Assembly: GCA_964604125.1 (NCBI GenBank)
Contig: CAZRXR010000003.1
Location: 6,663 to 70,662 of the forward strand
Direction: 5' to 3'
Source: Pyramidobacter sp964604125
GTDB taxonomy: Bacteria > Synergistota > Synergistia > Synergistales > Dethiosulfovibrionaceae
Length of the DNA stretch: 64,000 nt
Below are positions 45,141-53,853 of this stretch, piece after piece; within the stretch, counting starts at the first letter, position 1, and each line of letters begins with the position of its first letter. The position numbers and the translations under genes were made by a program. Under the pieces are notes generated by a model that did no database searches, had not been told where the DNA came from, and was given only the letters and a program-made list of their open reading frames with translations.

Positions 45141-46424
45141 TTATTTGTCGAGAAGCGACTGGATTCGTCCCATGACGGCCTCGTTGTTCAGCTTGCCGAG
45201 GATCAGCGTAACGGGATAGGACAGGGTGTTCTTTCTGATCAGCTTTTCGGAGATGCCGCACAGCCGCGACAGTTCCAGCGCCATTTGCAGCGTTCCCGCG
45301 TCGGAGTACTGCACCAGACAGTAGCGGAAGTCGGAATGTTTGGCGTTGCCGGTGTACATGACCTCGATGCCGGCCTTCTCGAACAGCGACGTGAACTTTC
45401 TGCCCAGCCCGGTTTGTCCCGTCCCGTTCAAAACCGCGATAGGCGTCTTGAAATGCCGCGCGATCTCTTTGAGATCGTCGCCCGGCTCGCGCGCGGGCGC
45501 GGTTTCGGGCGCGGCGTCCCCCGGGGCGGCCTCTGGGCGCGTCTCGGCGGGAACGTTTTCAAAGTTGGGATCCATCTCCTGCGATGTCTTTTGTAGGTCG
45601 GGGACGAAATAACTGACGCCGCCGATATAGGCCGGGGAGCCGGGCATCGTGAAGAAGCGGACGTTGCCGAGCCGCATGTCTTTCAGCTGGCCCGCAAGCT
45701 GGAGCGCCGCCTTGACGGGCATGTCCGTCTGGATCTCGGAAAGAGCCAGTTCGACGACCTCGGGGACGCGGGGCAGGATCGCCGGCGAGGTCAGCTTGTC
45801 GATGAACGCCCGGGCAAACTGCTGCTGTCTTTTCATGCGGCCGATGTCGCCCATCGCGTCCATGCGGAACCTCACGTACTTGAGGCCGTCCGCGCCGTTC
45901 ATGTGCTGTTTGCCCGGCTGGAAGTCGATATAGAGGTTCTGGACGCGGTCGGTGTATTTCATGCGCTTCGGGACGGCGATATCGACACCGCCTATCGCGT
46001 CTACGATCTTGGGGAACGACGTGTAGTTGAGGATCAGGTAATAGTTCACCGGCACGCCCGTCAGGTTGACGACCGTGTCGCGGAGCAGTTCGATGCCTCC
46101 GTAGGCGTAGGCGTGGTTGATCTTTTGCTGCTGCTTCTGTCCCTTGATCGCCACACGTGTGTCCCTGGGGACGGACATCACGGAGGCCGTTTTGCGGTCG
46201 ATATCGACGCGCGCCAGAATAATGGTGTCGGAGCGCCGCACATCCGAAACGTCGTCTACTCCGAGCACGAGGACGTTGAGCGTGCCGTGCCGCTCGTCGA
46301 AGTCGATCGTCTTTTTGATTTCATCGGGAGTCATGCTGACGATCGAATAGACGCGAATGGCCGCGCCCACCGCGAAAGCCGCCAGCGCGAGCAGCGCCGT
46401 CAGAAAAATGCCGCCGCGTTTCAT
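45141..46424 (-). CDS. LCP-family (LytR-CpsA-Psr) protein with LytR_C domain
   Basis: The 427-residue protein has an N-terminal membrane anchor (FLTALLALAAFAVGAAIRV), the LCP domain (LVLGVDDVSDVRRSDTIIL, MSVPRDTRV, INHAYAYGG, DAIGGVDIAVP), a Pro/Glu/Ala-rich linker near residue 330, and a C-terminal LytR_C domain (IAVLNGTGQTGLGRKF). In monoderms LCP enzymes join polymers to peptidoglycan; the substrate in a diderm is unclear. Start at 46424 is chosen because the membrane helix follows it directly; 10 bases lie between it and nadD. Confidence 0.92.
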   Translation of the reverse strand: MKRGGIFLTALLALAAFAVGAAIRVYSIVSMTPDEIKKTIDFDERHGTLNVLVLGVDDVSDVRRSDTIILARVDIDRKTASVMSVPRDTRVAIKGQKQQQKINHAYAYGGIELLRDTVVNLTGVPVNYYLILNYTSFPKIVDAIGGVDIAVPKRMKYTDRVQNLYIDFQPGKQHMNGADGLKYVRFRMDAMGDIGRMKRQQQFARAFIDKLTSPAILPRVPEVVELALSEIQTDMPVKAALQLAGQLKDMRLGNVRFFTMPGSPAYIGGVSYFVPDLQKTSQEMDPNFENVPAETRPEAAPGDAAPETAPAREPGDDLKEIARHFKTPIAVLNGTGQTGLGRKFTSLFEKAGIEVMYTGNAKHSDFRYCLVQYSDAGTLQMALELSRLCGISEKLIRKNTLSYPVTLILGKLNNEAVMGRIQSLLDK

Positions 46425-46434
46425 GATCTTTGAA

Positions 46435-47088
46435 TCACGCTCCTTCTTCGTCGCGTTCCTGATACAGTCCGCGCTTGTAGATATATTGCTCCACGGGATG
46501 GGGCAAAAGGTACCGCAGATTTTCGCCGCTGGCGACGCGCTTGCGGATCTCGGTGCTCGAGATGGACAAAAGCGGTATTTCAAGGCGCAGCACTTTGCGG
46601 AGAACCTTCTCGCCGAGGTTGTCCAGACCGCAGCGCTCGTAATCGTACCCCGGGCGGTTCGCCGCGACGATCGTGCACAGGTCGGGGATTTTCTCGTACT
46701 CCGCCCACGTGTTCATCGTCATCAGCGCGTCGATGCCCGTGATGAAGAAAAACTCCACGTTTTCGCCCGCGTACCAGTAGCGCATTTCGCGTAGCGTATC
46801 GACGGTGTGGCTTGGATCCTCGCGTTCGATCTCGATCCGCGACACGGAGAATCTGGGGTTGTCGAGCGTCGCCAGAAACGTCATCATGTAGCGCTCCTCG
46901 GCCGGCGTGACGTTTCGGTAGGATTTCTGGTAGGAGTTGCCCGTCGGGACGAAGATCACCTCGCCGAGACGCAGACGGCACAGCGCCTCCTGCGCCGCGA
47001 GCAGATGCCCGAAATGGATGGGGTCGAACGTGCCGCCCATGACGCCGACGCGGCGCGAAACCGAACCCGGCTGCGTTGCGGCCCGCAT
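46435..47088 (-). CDS. nadD: Nicotinate-nucleotide adenylyltransferase
   Basis: Adenylates nicotinate mononucleotide in NAD synthesis. The 217-residue protein has GGTFDPIHFGHLLAAQEAL with the HxGH nucleotidyl-transfer motif and ISSTEIRKRVASGE near the C-terminus, both diagnostic. One base separates it from obg. The usual downstream HD-domain gene yqeK is absent; the LCP gene takes its place. Confidence 0.95.
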   Translation of the reverse strand: MRAATQPGSVSRRVGVMGGTFDPIHFGHLLAAQEALCRLRLGEVIFVPTGNSYQKSYRNVTPAEERYMMTFLATLDNPRFSVSRIEIEREDPSHTVDTLREMRYWYAGENVEFFFITGIDALMTMNTWAEYEKIPDLCTIVAANRPGYDYERCGLDNLGEKVLRKVLRLEIPLLSISSTEIRKRVASGENLRYLLPHPVEQYIYKRGLYQERDEEGA

Positions 47089-47089
47089 G

Positions 47090-48394
47090 TCAGTAGGCGC
47101 GCTCCGGCTCGAAGGTGAACGACACGTTTCCGATGTTCACCGTGTCGCCCTCCGCCGCGCCGGCTTCTTCGAGCAGTTCTTCCACGCGGAACTGGCGCAT
47201 GAGACGCTGGATCCGCACGGTGGCTTCTTCCTGGCTGAAGTCGTAGCGCGCGACGGCCTTCTCGACGCGCGGGTGGAGGACGCGGAAAACGCCCTCGTCC
47301 TCCTTTACGACGCGCGGCTTGCCGGAGACGAGATTTTCCACCGCGACAGGCGCGTCGTAGAGCCGGTACGATCCCTTCGGGCGCGGATGTTCCCGAACGA
47401 CGCCCGCGATCGCGCCGACAAGCCCGTCGATGCCGTCGCCGAGTACGGCGCTGGTCGCGACGCACGGGCAGCCGCGCCCGGCGAAGAAAGCGCGGAGACG
47501 CGGAACGATGTCGGAGCCCTCGGGGACAGTGTCGGACTTGTTCAGCGCGACGACGCACGGGCGTTTGGCCAGCTCCGGGTCATAGTGCCGGAACTCGTCA
47601 AGCACCGTGTTCCACTGGGCCACCACGGCGTCGAAATCGAGGACGGACAGGTCGAGCACGTGGACGTTAACGCGCGTGCGCTCGATATGGCGCAGAAAAT
47701 AAAGCCCCAGCCCCTTGTTCTCGTGCGCGCCCTCGATCAGGCCGGGCACGTCGGCGAGGATGATCTTCTGGTCATCGACGGTCAGCACGCCCAGGTTGGG
47801 CGACAGCGTGGTGAACGGGTACCCCGCGATCTTGGGATTGGCGCGCGAGACGGCTTTGAGGAGGCTGCTCTTTCCCGCGTTCGGAAGGCCGACGAGCGCG
47901 ACGTCCGCGATCATCTTCAGTTCCAGCTTAACGTCCCGTTCCTCGCCTGGCTCGCCCTTCTCGCTGAACCGGGGAGCGCGCCGCAGCGAACTGACAAACA
48001 TGGCGTTGCCCTTGCCGCCCCTGCCGCCGCGCGCGACGACACACCGATCTCCGTCCTCGACCAGATCGGCAATCGGGGCGCCGTTCCCCGCGTCATAAAC
48101 TACAGTACCGCACGGCACGTAAATCGTCAAGTCTTTGCCGCCCGCGCCGTAGCGCAGAGACCCTCCGCCGGCCCCGCCGCGTTCGGCGGCGAAACGGCGG
48201 TTGTATCGGTAATCCGCCAAGGTCAGCAGGTTGCGGTCGGCCTGGACGAAAACGCTTCCGCCGTCGCCGCCGTTGCCGCCGTCCGGGCCGCCCTTGGGGA
48301 CGAATTTCTCGCGTCTGAAACTGACGCAGCCGTCGCCGCCGCCGCCGGCTTTCACACGCACGCGCGCGATGTCCACAAAATTCAAAGCTCTCAC
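47090..48394 (-). CDS. obg: GTPase Obg
   Basis: Essential ribosome-assembly and stress GTPase. In 434 residues: the glycine-rich Obg fold (GGGGDGCVSFRREKF, GGPDGGNGGDGGSVF), the G domain (GLPNAGKSSLLKAV, FTTLSPNLGVL, DVPGLIEGA, NKSD) and a C-terminal OCT domain (FRVLHPRVEKAVARYDF). Follows rpmA by 95 bases that include a hairpin. Confidence 0.97.
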   Translation of the reverse strand: MRALNFVDIARVRVKAGGGGDGCVSFRREKFVPKGGPDGGNGGDGGSVFVQADRNLLTLADYRYNRRFAAERGGAGGGSLRYGAGGKDLTIYVPCGTVVYDAGNGAPIADLVEDGDRCVVARGGRGGKGNAMFVSSLRRAPRFSEKGEPGEERDVKLELKMIADVALVGLPNAGKSSLLKAVSRANPKIAGYPFTTLSPNLGVLTVDDQKIILADVPGLIEGAHENKGLGLYFLRHIERTRVNVHVLDLSVLDFDAVVAQWNTVLDEFRHYDPELAKRPCVVALNKSDTVPEGSDIVPRLRAFFAGRGCPCVATSAVLGDGIDGLVGAIAGVVREHPRPKGSYRLYDAPVAVENLVSGKPRVVKEDEGVFRVLHPRVEKAVARYDFSQEEATVRIQRLMRQFRVEELLEEAGAAEGDTVNIGNVSFTFEPERAY

Positions 48395-48429
48395 CAGCTT
48401 TCAACGGCAAGCGCCGCGGTTATTAAAAA

Positions 48430-48456
48430 GCGGATCCCTGTCAGCCAAGGATCCGC
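48430..48456 (-). terminator. Intrinsic terminator between rpmA and obg
   Basis: GCGGATCC pairs with GGATCCGC around an 11-base loop. On the minus strand it is followed by TTTTT. It would stop part of the rplU-prp-rpmA transcript before obg. Confidence 0.75.
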
Positions 48457-48489
48457 ACTCAATCGGAACGCCAGAGAACGAAAAGGGAT

Positions 48490-48765
48490 TTACCGAACGA
48501 CTACGACCTTCCGGGCGCCCTTTGTGGTGAACTTGACGACGCCGTCCTTCAGGGCAAAAAGCGTGTAATCCTTTCCAAGCCCGACATTCACGCCGGGATG
48601 AAATTTCGTGCCGCACTGGCGCACGAGGATGTTGCCCGCCTTCACGGCGCAGCCGTCGGTCTTCTTAAGGCCGCGGTACTGAGGGCTGGAGTCGCGACCG
48701 TTCGTGCTGTTGCCCTGTCCTTTTTTATGAGCGAAAAACTGCAGATTCATTTTGCCGAAAAGCAT
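48490..48765 (-). CDS. rpmA: Ribosomal protein bL27 with cleavable N-terminal extension
   Basis: The 91-residue protein begins MLFGKMNLQFFA then HKKGQGNSTNGRD. The mature bL27 start normally follows FFA, and the NLQFFA segment is the recognition site of the protease Prp in Staphylococcus. The rest (GRDSSPQYRG, GNILVRQCGTKFHPGVNVG) is standard. The mature N-terminus reaches the peptidyl-transferase centre, so removal of the extension matters. The prp gene lies immediately upstream. Confidence 0.97.
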   Translation of the reverse strand: MLFGKMNLQFFAHKKGQGNSTNGRDSSPQYRGLKKTDGCAVKAGNILVRQCGTKFHPGVNVGLGKDYTLFALKDGVVKFTTKGARKVVVVR

Positions 48766-49089
48766 TTATAAAGACACCTCCACAAATTTTACATAGCCGC
48801 CATACGCGCGCGATGTCTCGCGCAGCGCCCGGATGATCGATTCCGCGAGGACATTCTGCGCCCTGTCGGAGCCGGCGGCCCAGCGGATCTCCATGAGCGC
48901 CCCGCCCTCGTCCGCGACGGCGAACGGCTTGATACCCAGCACGTCGGCAAGGCCAATATAGAGCGTCTGCATGAGCGCGCTCACCGCCGCGCAGACGATA
49001 TCGGAGCCGGCTTCGGCGTAACCGCTGTGCCCGTAAGCTTTCACGCCGACGGGCAGCGCCCCTTCGCGCGCGACCTCTATGACCGTCAC
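48766..49089 (-). CDS. prp: Ribosomal-processing cysteine protease Prp
   Basis: The 107-residue protein has the Prp active-site segment GHSGYAEAGSDIVCAAVSAL: His within GHSGYA and Cys within DIVCAAVS. It cleaves the bL27 extension in Firmicutes. The gene sits between rplU (4-base overlap) and rpmA (adjoining), the classic rplU-prp-rpmA order. Length is normal. Confidence 0.95.
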   Translation of the reverse strand: MTVIEVAREGALPVGVKAYGHSGYAEAGSDIVCAAVSALMQTLYIGLADVLGIKPFAVADEGGALMEIRWAAGSDRAQNVLAESIIRALRETSRAYGGYVKFVEVSL

Positions 49090-49400
49090 TCCGCGCCGAC
49101 GGCGACGATTTTCACGTCCGTGAACGGCTGACGGTGCCCGTGGAAACGGCGCTGGTTGGTCTTGTTCTTGTACCGCAGCGAGATGACCTTTCTGGACTTG
49201 CCTTGGCCTTCGACGGCGCCTTTGACGGTCACGCCCGACACGTAGGGGGCGCCCACTGTCACCGTATCGTCGCCGCCGACGAGAAAGACCTTGTCGAACG
49301 TGACTTCGGCGCCCGCCTCGGCGTCGAGTTTCTCGACGCGGATCACGTCGCCCGGAGCCACGCGGTACTGCTTGCCGCCTGTTTCGATGATTGCGTACAT
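49086..49400 (-). CDS. rplU: Ribosomal protein bL21
   Basis: The 104-residue protein starts MYAIIETGGKQYRVAPGD and ends with the RRFHGHRQPFTDVKI segment, both standard. Start ATG 49400 has a GAGGAGG ribosome-binding site. A longer open frame upstream lacks family similarity. First gene of the rplU-prp-rpmA-obg-nadD-LCP-rsfS run. Confidence 0.97.
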   Translation of the reverse strand: MYAIIETGGKQYRVAPGDVIRVEKLDAEAGAEVTFDKVFLVGGDDTVTVGAPYVSGVTVKGAVEGQGKSRKVISLRYKNKTNQRRFHGHRQPFTDVKIVAVGAE

Positions 49401-49472
49401 TCGTTTTCCTCCTCTCGCTGACGTCAGGTACCTTTCGGGTTTGCGACCCGCGTCATGCGGAATAACGGTGCT

Positions 49473-49501
49473 ATTGTAGCGATATTCGCGCGTTTCGTCA
49501 A
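49473..49501 (-). promoter_or_regulatory. Promoter of the rplU operon
   Basis: On the minus strand TTGACG (49501-49496), 17 bases, TACAAT (49478-49473). It leaves a ~65-base leader with a CGGGT/ACCCG hairpin and a TGACGTCA palindrome, which could be a leader for bL21 autoregulation; that part is a guess. Confidence 0.8.
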
Positions 49502-49574
49502 TCCGTTTTTTCCCGGCGGTTCCGCGTCCCGCGCGGGAATGAGCGCACGGGGCGCCGCGCAGGCGAGGCGCCCG

Positions 49575-50080
49575 ATGCCGAAGCTCGTCTCCCGCCCCGT
49601 CGGGAATTTCGAGACCGCCGACGACCGGCGGCTGAACATGATCCGCTCGACGAAGCCCGCCTTCACGCGGCTGCGCGACGACACGGAACGTCCCGAATGG
49701 AAAGAAAAATACGCCACCGTCAAGGTTCGTCTCGCCGAGCATGAATACCTCACGGCGGAATGTGCCGCGTGGTTCAAAAGCCGCGCCTGCGCCGGGGCGA
49801 AGTCCGTCTGCGACCGCGCGGGAGCGCCCGTCTTCAAGCTCATGAGCGTGAAGGACATCTTTGAGGATCCCCGGTACGCCCCATGGGACTTCCTCACGGC
49901 GGAGAAAAACGAGGGCATCCACGTCAAGACGCCCGACTTCCCCGTGCCGACGCCCCCCCGGCTAAGTCAGACGGGGCGGCCAAAGATGGAAAATTCCAAT
50001 CGTGAAATTGGCCGCTGCCTGCCCGGCTATTTCGGAGAACAGGTCACATCTCTCGAGGTCAAGAGGTCGTCCGAGCGTCC
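49575..50080 (+). pseudogene. CaiB/BaiF (family III) CoA-transferase remnant
   Basis: The open frame has strongly GC-biased third positions up to about 49955. It reads like the C-terminal half of a CaiB/BaiF CoA-transferase: NFETADDRRLN, RPEWKEKYAT, then APVFKLMSVKDIFEDPRY and HVKTPDFPVP. The last part (SQTG, NREIG, GYFGEQVTSLE) keeps the family ending but with deletions. The N-terminal half with the catalytic Asp is missing, and no ribosome-binding site is seen. So it is a decayed, 5'-truncated gene, perhaps from amino-acid or carnitine-type CoA metabolism. The frame stays open to 50216, through a hairpin. Confidence 0.6.
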
Positions 50081-50161
50081 AGCCGACGGCAGTCGCGGCG
50101 CGCTCCCAGCGCTTTGCCGGAAAAAGCGCTCGCGTCGCGGCACAAGCGAGCGAAGGCAAAA

Positions 50162-50215
50162 CAGCGTGAAAAGGGGCGATCCTCCCCGGCGCGGAGAGTC
50201 GCCCTTTCCACGCTG
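50162..50215 (-). terminator. Hairpin on the hpf transcript side
   Basis: CAGCGTG pairs with CACGCTG, extended by GGGGCGA/TCGCCC. On the minus strand TTTTGCC follows. It may be a back-up terminator of hpf, or a relic inside the CoA-transferase remnant. Confidence 0.5.
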
Positions 50216-50330
50216 AAAAAACGCGCCGTTCCGTCGCGGCGCGCCGGATTTTTTGACGTGTAAAAAAACGTTCGCGCGCCGCGTCTCCTCTTTTGCGGCG
50301 CGGCCCGGGCGTCATTTTCCGAAGCGAATA

Positions 50331-50370
50331 AAAACGGGGCCGCCCGCGCTGCGCGGACGATCCCGTTTTA
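50331..50370 (-). terminator. Likely terminator of hpf
   Basis: Imperfect stem AACGGG / CCCCGTT with an inner CCGCGC/GCGCGG hairpin, followed on the minus strand by GTTTTTATT. It lies 64 bases after the hpf stop. Confidence 0.55.
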
Positions 50371-50433
50371 TCTTCGCGTTATCGACGGAACGCGCGTTTT
50401 CGGCGTTTTGCCCTTGCGCCGCCGGTGGCCGGC

Positions 50434-50958
50434 CTAGTTGGGCATCAGCAGGCCGTAGCCGCCGTCCTCGCGCTTGTAGACGACGTTGATCGCGCCGCTT
50501 TCGCCGTTGAGGAACATGTAGAACGAATGTTCCAGCAGTTCCATCTGCATCGCGGCCTCCTCGGGCGACATCGGGTACAGGTCGAAACGCTTCTCCTTGA
50601 CGATCTTTCCCGCGGCGGGCGGCTCGTCCTCGACGGGCGCCTCGTCGAACGTGAAATCGCGGCCTTTCAGGTGCGCCCTGCCGACGAGGAACTCCTTGTG
50701 GCGGCGGATGCGGCGCTCCAGATTTTTCAGTCCGAGATCGAACGCCTTGCGAAGGTCGGCGTCCTTTTCCTCGCCGCGCATGATGACGCCGTCAACCTTG
50801 GCGGTGACTTCGACGATGTACGTGCTGCGGATCAGTTTGACGGCGATCTGTCCCGCGATCCGCGGGAAGAACTTGTCCATCTTGGATAATTTCTTTTCCA
50901 TGTACTCTTTCAGAGCGGCGGGAACTTCGACGTTCTTGGCCATAAAACGGATCTCCAT
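50434..50958 (-). CDS. hpf: Ribosome hibernation promoting factor, long form
   Basis: Dimerises 70S ribosomes into inactive 100S particles. The 174-residue protein has the N-terminal HPF domain (MEIRFMAKNVEVPAALKEYM, then RGEEKDADLRKAFDL) and the C-terminal dimerisation domain of long HPF (KIVKEKRFDLYPMSPEEAAM, FYMFLNGESGAINVVYKRE). Start at 50958 is chosen because of a GGAAGGAGG ribosome-binding site; the longer reading at 50997 is not family-like. Confidence 0.96.
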   Translation of the reverse strand: MEIRFMAKNVEVPAALKEYMEKKLSKMDKFFPRIAGQIAVKLIRSTYIVEVTAKVDGVIMRGEEKDADLRKAFDLGLKNLERRIRRHKEFLVGRAHLKGRDFTFDEAPVEDEPPAAGKIVKEKRFDLYPMSPEEAAMQMELLEHSFYMFLNGESGAINVVYKREDGGYGLLMPN

Positions 50959-51006
50959 GCGAAAAGCCTCCTTCCAAAGAGCTTGCTGTTCTTGCAAGAC
51001 AACTTT

Positions 51007-51035
51007 ATCATAGCACGGCGTTTATTAAACATCAA
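51007..51035 (-). promoter_or_regulatory. Promoter of hpf
   Basis: On the minus strand TTGATG (51035-51030), 17 bases, TATGAT (51012-51007), 48 bases before the hpf start. Confidence 0.75.
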
Positions 51036-51151
51036 GTACAGAATAAAAATTATTTAAAAACTTTTTGCCTATGGATTTTTAAGGTGATTTCTGTTACATT
51101 CATCACGCGGGGTTTGTTCCATACTTTTCGCAGTTGTAAAAAGGAGTGGTT

Positions 51152-52354
51152 ATGATGTCATTGACGTTGTCCCAAAAAGCCGCGAACATGAAACCTTCGG
51201 CGACGCTCGCGGTGGGCGCCCTTGCCAAGGAGATGAAGCGCGAGGGGAAGCCCGTCGTCTCCTTCAGCCAGGGAGAGCCGGATTTCACGTCGCCGCAGTC
51301 GGTGCTCGACGCCGGCATTGAAGCCATTCGCAAAGGATATACGCATTACACGGCGAGCAACGGCATCGCCGAACTGCGCGAGGCCGTCTGCGCCTACTAC
51401 AAAAAACACTTCGGCCTCGAGTATGCGCCAAACGACGTGGTCGTCGGCTCCGGCGCGAAACCGGTGCTCTACGCCGCTCTGGCCGCGATTCTCGACCCCG
51501 GCGACGAGGTGATCCTGCCCGCGCCCGCCTGGGTCAGCTACGTGGAACAGATCCGCCTCTGCGGCGGCCGCGAAGTCCTCGTCGAGTGCCGCGACACGGG
51601 CAACGTGCCCACGATGGAGCGCCTGAAGGCCGCCGTCTCGCCCAGGACGAAGTGCATTCTCCTCAACAGCCCCAACAACCCCACCGGCGCTGTGTACGGC
51701 GCGGAACTGATGAAGGGCATCGCGCGGCTTGCCCTCGACCACGAACTCATCATCATCAACGACGAGATCTACGAGCGTCTCGTCTACGGCGACGCCAAGT
51801 TCACGCAGATCCTCAACGTGTGCCCCGCCGTCAAGGACAGGACAATCATCATCAACGGCATGAGCAAGGCTTTCGCGATGACGGGCTGGCGCATCGGCTA
51901 TGCCATCGGGCCGGGCAAGTTCATCAAGGCCATCGGCAGCATTCAGGGACACCTGACCTCCAACGCCTGCTCCATCGCGCAGTATGCCGCTCTCGGCGGG
52001 CTGCGCGGCGCCGACGACAGCGATGTCGAAAAGATGCGTCTGGCCTTCGCCAAACGCCGCGAGCTTGTCTTCAGCCTTCTCGACGCGATACCGGGCATCT
52101 CCTACATCAAGCCGGACGGCGCTTTCTACGTGATGATCGACCTGAAGAACCTGCTCGGCAAAAAGCATGGCGATGTCGTGCTCGCCGACGACGCCGTCCT
52201 CTGCTCCGACCTGCTCAAGACAAAATATCTGGCCGTCACGCCGGGAAGCGCTTTCCTCGCCGACGGCATGATGCGCATCGCCTACGCGAACTCCGAGGAG
52301 GACATCCGCGAGGGGCTGCGCCGTTTCGCCGAGTACGTCTCCGAAATCGCATAA
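51152..52354 (+). CDS. Class I/II aminotransferase, aspartate-type
   Basis: PLP-dependent transaminase. The 400-residue protein has SFSQGEPDFTSP, NSPNNPTGAVYG, NDEIYERLVYG and GMSKAFAMTGWRIGYAIGP with the Schiff-base Lys, all as in bacterial aspartate aminotransferase Ib. Start ATG 51152 is chosen because AAGGAG lies 5 bases before it; ATG 51155 is an alternative. Confidence 0.93.
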   Translation: MMSLTLSQKAANMKPSATLAVGALAKEMKREGKPVVSFSQGEPDFTSPQSVLDAGIEAIRKGYTHYTASNGIAELREAVCAYYKKHFGLEYAPNDVVVGSGAKPVLYAALAAILDPGDEVILPAPAWVSYVEQIRLCGGREVLVECRDTGNVPTMERLKAAVSPRTKCILLNSPNNPTGAVYGAELMKGIARLALDHELIIINDEIYERLVYGDAKFTQILNVCPAVKDRTIIINGMSKAFAMTGWRIGYAIGPGKFIKAIGSIQGHLTSNACSIAQYAALGGLRGADDSDVEKMRLAFAKRRELVFSLLDAIPGISYIKPDGAFYVMIDLKNLLGKKHGDVVLADDAVLCSDLLKTKYLAVTPGSAFLADGMMRIAYANSEEDIREGLRRFAEYVSEIA

Positions 52355-52364
52355 CCTTTCTTTC

Positions 52365-52405
52365 GGGCAAAGCCGGACGCGGGGACGTTCGGCTTTGCCT
52401 CTTTC
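52365..52405 (+). terminator. Terminator of the aminotransferase gene
   Basis: GGGCAAAGCCG pairs with CGGCTTTGCC, then TCTTTCG. It lies 10 bases after the stop. Confidence 0.7.
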
Positions 52406-52411
52406 GCCGTT

Positions 52412-52441
52412 CCCGGCCGAACCCGCGCGGGTTCGGCCGGG
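52412..52441. repeat. 30-bp perfect palindrome
   Basis: CCCGGCCGAACCCGC is followed directly by its exact complement, with no loop. It is between the aminotransferase terminator and the NCS2 gene start and has no T-run. Confidence 0.85.
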
Positions 52442-52542
52442 CCGGGGGACGGAAAACTTTTTCGTCCCGGCGCGAAAAACGTCATACCTTTTGTGCCGCG
52501 CGACGCGGCGCTTTATTCATTTTAACGGGAGGTCTTTGCGCA

Positions 52543-53853
52543 ATGTTCAGGATCAAGGAAGCGGGCAGTTCTGTCCGCACGGAGATCATGGCGGGCTTCA
52601 CGACGTTCATGACCATGGGCTACATCGTTTTCGTCAACCCCAGCATTCTCGCGGACGCGGGCATGCCCTTCGACGCCGTGATGGTTTCCACCTGTCTGGC
52701 CAGCGCTATCGGCACCGCGCTGATGGCGTTTCTGGCGAACTACCCCGTCGCTCTTTCGTGCGGCATGGGGCTGAACGCCTTCTTCGCCTACACGGTCGTC
52801 CTGACGATGAAGGTGTCCTGGCAGGTGGCGCTGTCCGCTATCCTGATCGAGGGGTTCATCTTCATCGTTTTGACGCTGACCCGCATACGCGAGTCCGTCG
52901 TGAACGGGATTCCCAAGTCGCTCAAGGTGGGCATCGCGGCCGGCATCGGTTTCTTCATCGCCCTGATCGGTTTCCACGGGGCCGGGATCGTCGTCGCCAA
53001 CCAAGCCACGCTCGTCGGCCTGGGCGATTTGACCGCCAAGCCTGTCCTGGTGGCGATTTTCGGCTTTCTCGTCACCGTGGCCCTCGAGTGCTACCACGTC
53101 AAAGGCGGTATCCTCTGGGGCATCCTCGCCGCGACCGCCGTTTCCGTGCCGGCCGGACTGTCGAAGATCCCCGCGTCGTTCGTCTCGCTGCCGCCCTCGA
53201 TCATGCCCATTTTCATGAAGTTTGACTTCTCGATGATCGGCTCCGCGGCCTTCTGGGGGGTCGTCTTCACGTTCTTCTTCGTCGATTTCTTCGACACGGT
53301 CGGGACGCTCGTCGGCGTGAGCATGAGAGCCGGGCTCCTCGACGAGAACGGCAACCTTCCGCGCGCCCGTCAGGCCCTTCTGGCCGACGCCATAGCGACC
53401 TCCGTCGGCGCCGCGCTCGGCGTCACGACGGTGACCTCGTTTGTCGAAAGCGCCTCGGGCGTCGAGCAGGGCGGTCGCACCGGGCTCACTTCCCTTACTG
53501 TCGCCGTGCTGTTCCTGCTGGCGATGTTCTTCAGCCCGCTCGTCTCCATGGTTCCGGGCGCGGCCACGGCTCCCGCTCTGATCATCGTCGGCGTGTACAT
53601 GATGATGAGCCTGCGCGAGCTTGATTTCAGCGATTTCACCGAGGCTATCCCCGCGGCCGTCGCCGTGTTCGTGATGCCCTACACCTACAGCATCGGCAAC
53701 GGGATCGAGTTCGGCACGCTGACTTACGTCGCGACGAAACTCCTCACTGGCAAGGTCAAACAGATCAGCCCCATCCTCTGGCTGCTCGCCGTTCTTTTCC
53801 TCATCAAGGAAAGCAGCGCCTGGTGGCTCCCGCTTTTGAGCGTGGCCCACTAG
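52543..53853 (+). CDS. NCS2-family purine permease (AzgA-like)
   Basis: Inner-membrane symporter for adenine, guanine or hypoxanthine in known members. The 436-residue protein has the AzgA-type opening TEIMAGFTTFMTMGYIVFVN, ALSCGMGLNAFFAY, FFVDFFDTVGTLVG and TSFVESASGVEQGGRTGLT. About 12-14 membrane helices. ACGGGAGG precedes ATG 52543. The purine salvage link fits with purB and gmk but it is not in their operons. Confidence 0.9.
   Translation: MFRIKEAGSSVRTEIMAGFTTFMTMGYIVFVNPSILADAGMPFDAVMVSTCLASAIGTALMAFLANYPVALSCGMGLNAFFAYTVVLTMKVSWQVALSAILIEGFIFIVLTLTRIRESVVNGIPKSLKVGIAAGIGFFIALIGFHGAGIVVANQATLVGLGDLTAKPVLVAIFGFLVTVALECYHVKGGILWGILAATAVSVPAGLSKIPASFVSLPPSIMPIFMKFDFSMIGSAAFWGVVFTFFFVDFFDTVGTLVGVSMRAGLLDENGNLPRARQALLADAIATSVGAALGVTTVTSFVESASGVEQGGRTGLTSLTVAVLFLLAMFFSPLVSMVPGAATAPALIIVGVYMMMSLRELDFSDFTEAIPAAVAVFVMPYTYSIGNGIEFGTLTYVATKLLTGKVKQISPILWLLAVLFLIKESSAWWLPLLSVAH

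Noticed and set aside
49401..49472. Bacillus-type L21 leader riboregulator
   Set aside because: A small hairpin and palindrome are present but I could not match the known leader structure; kept only as a remark on the promoter.
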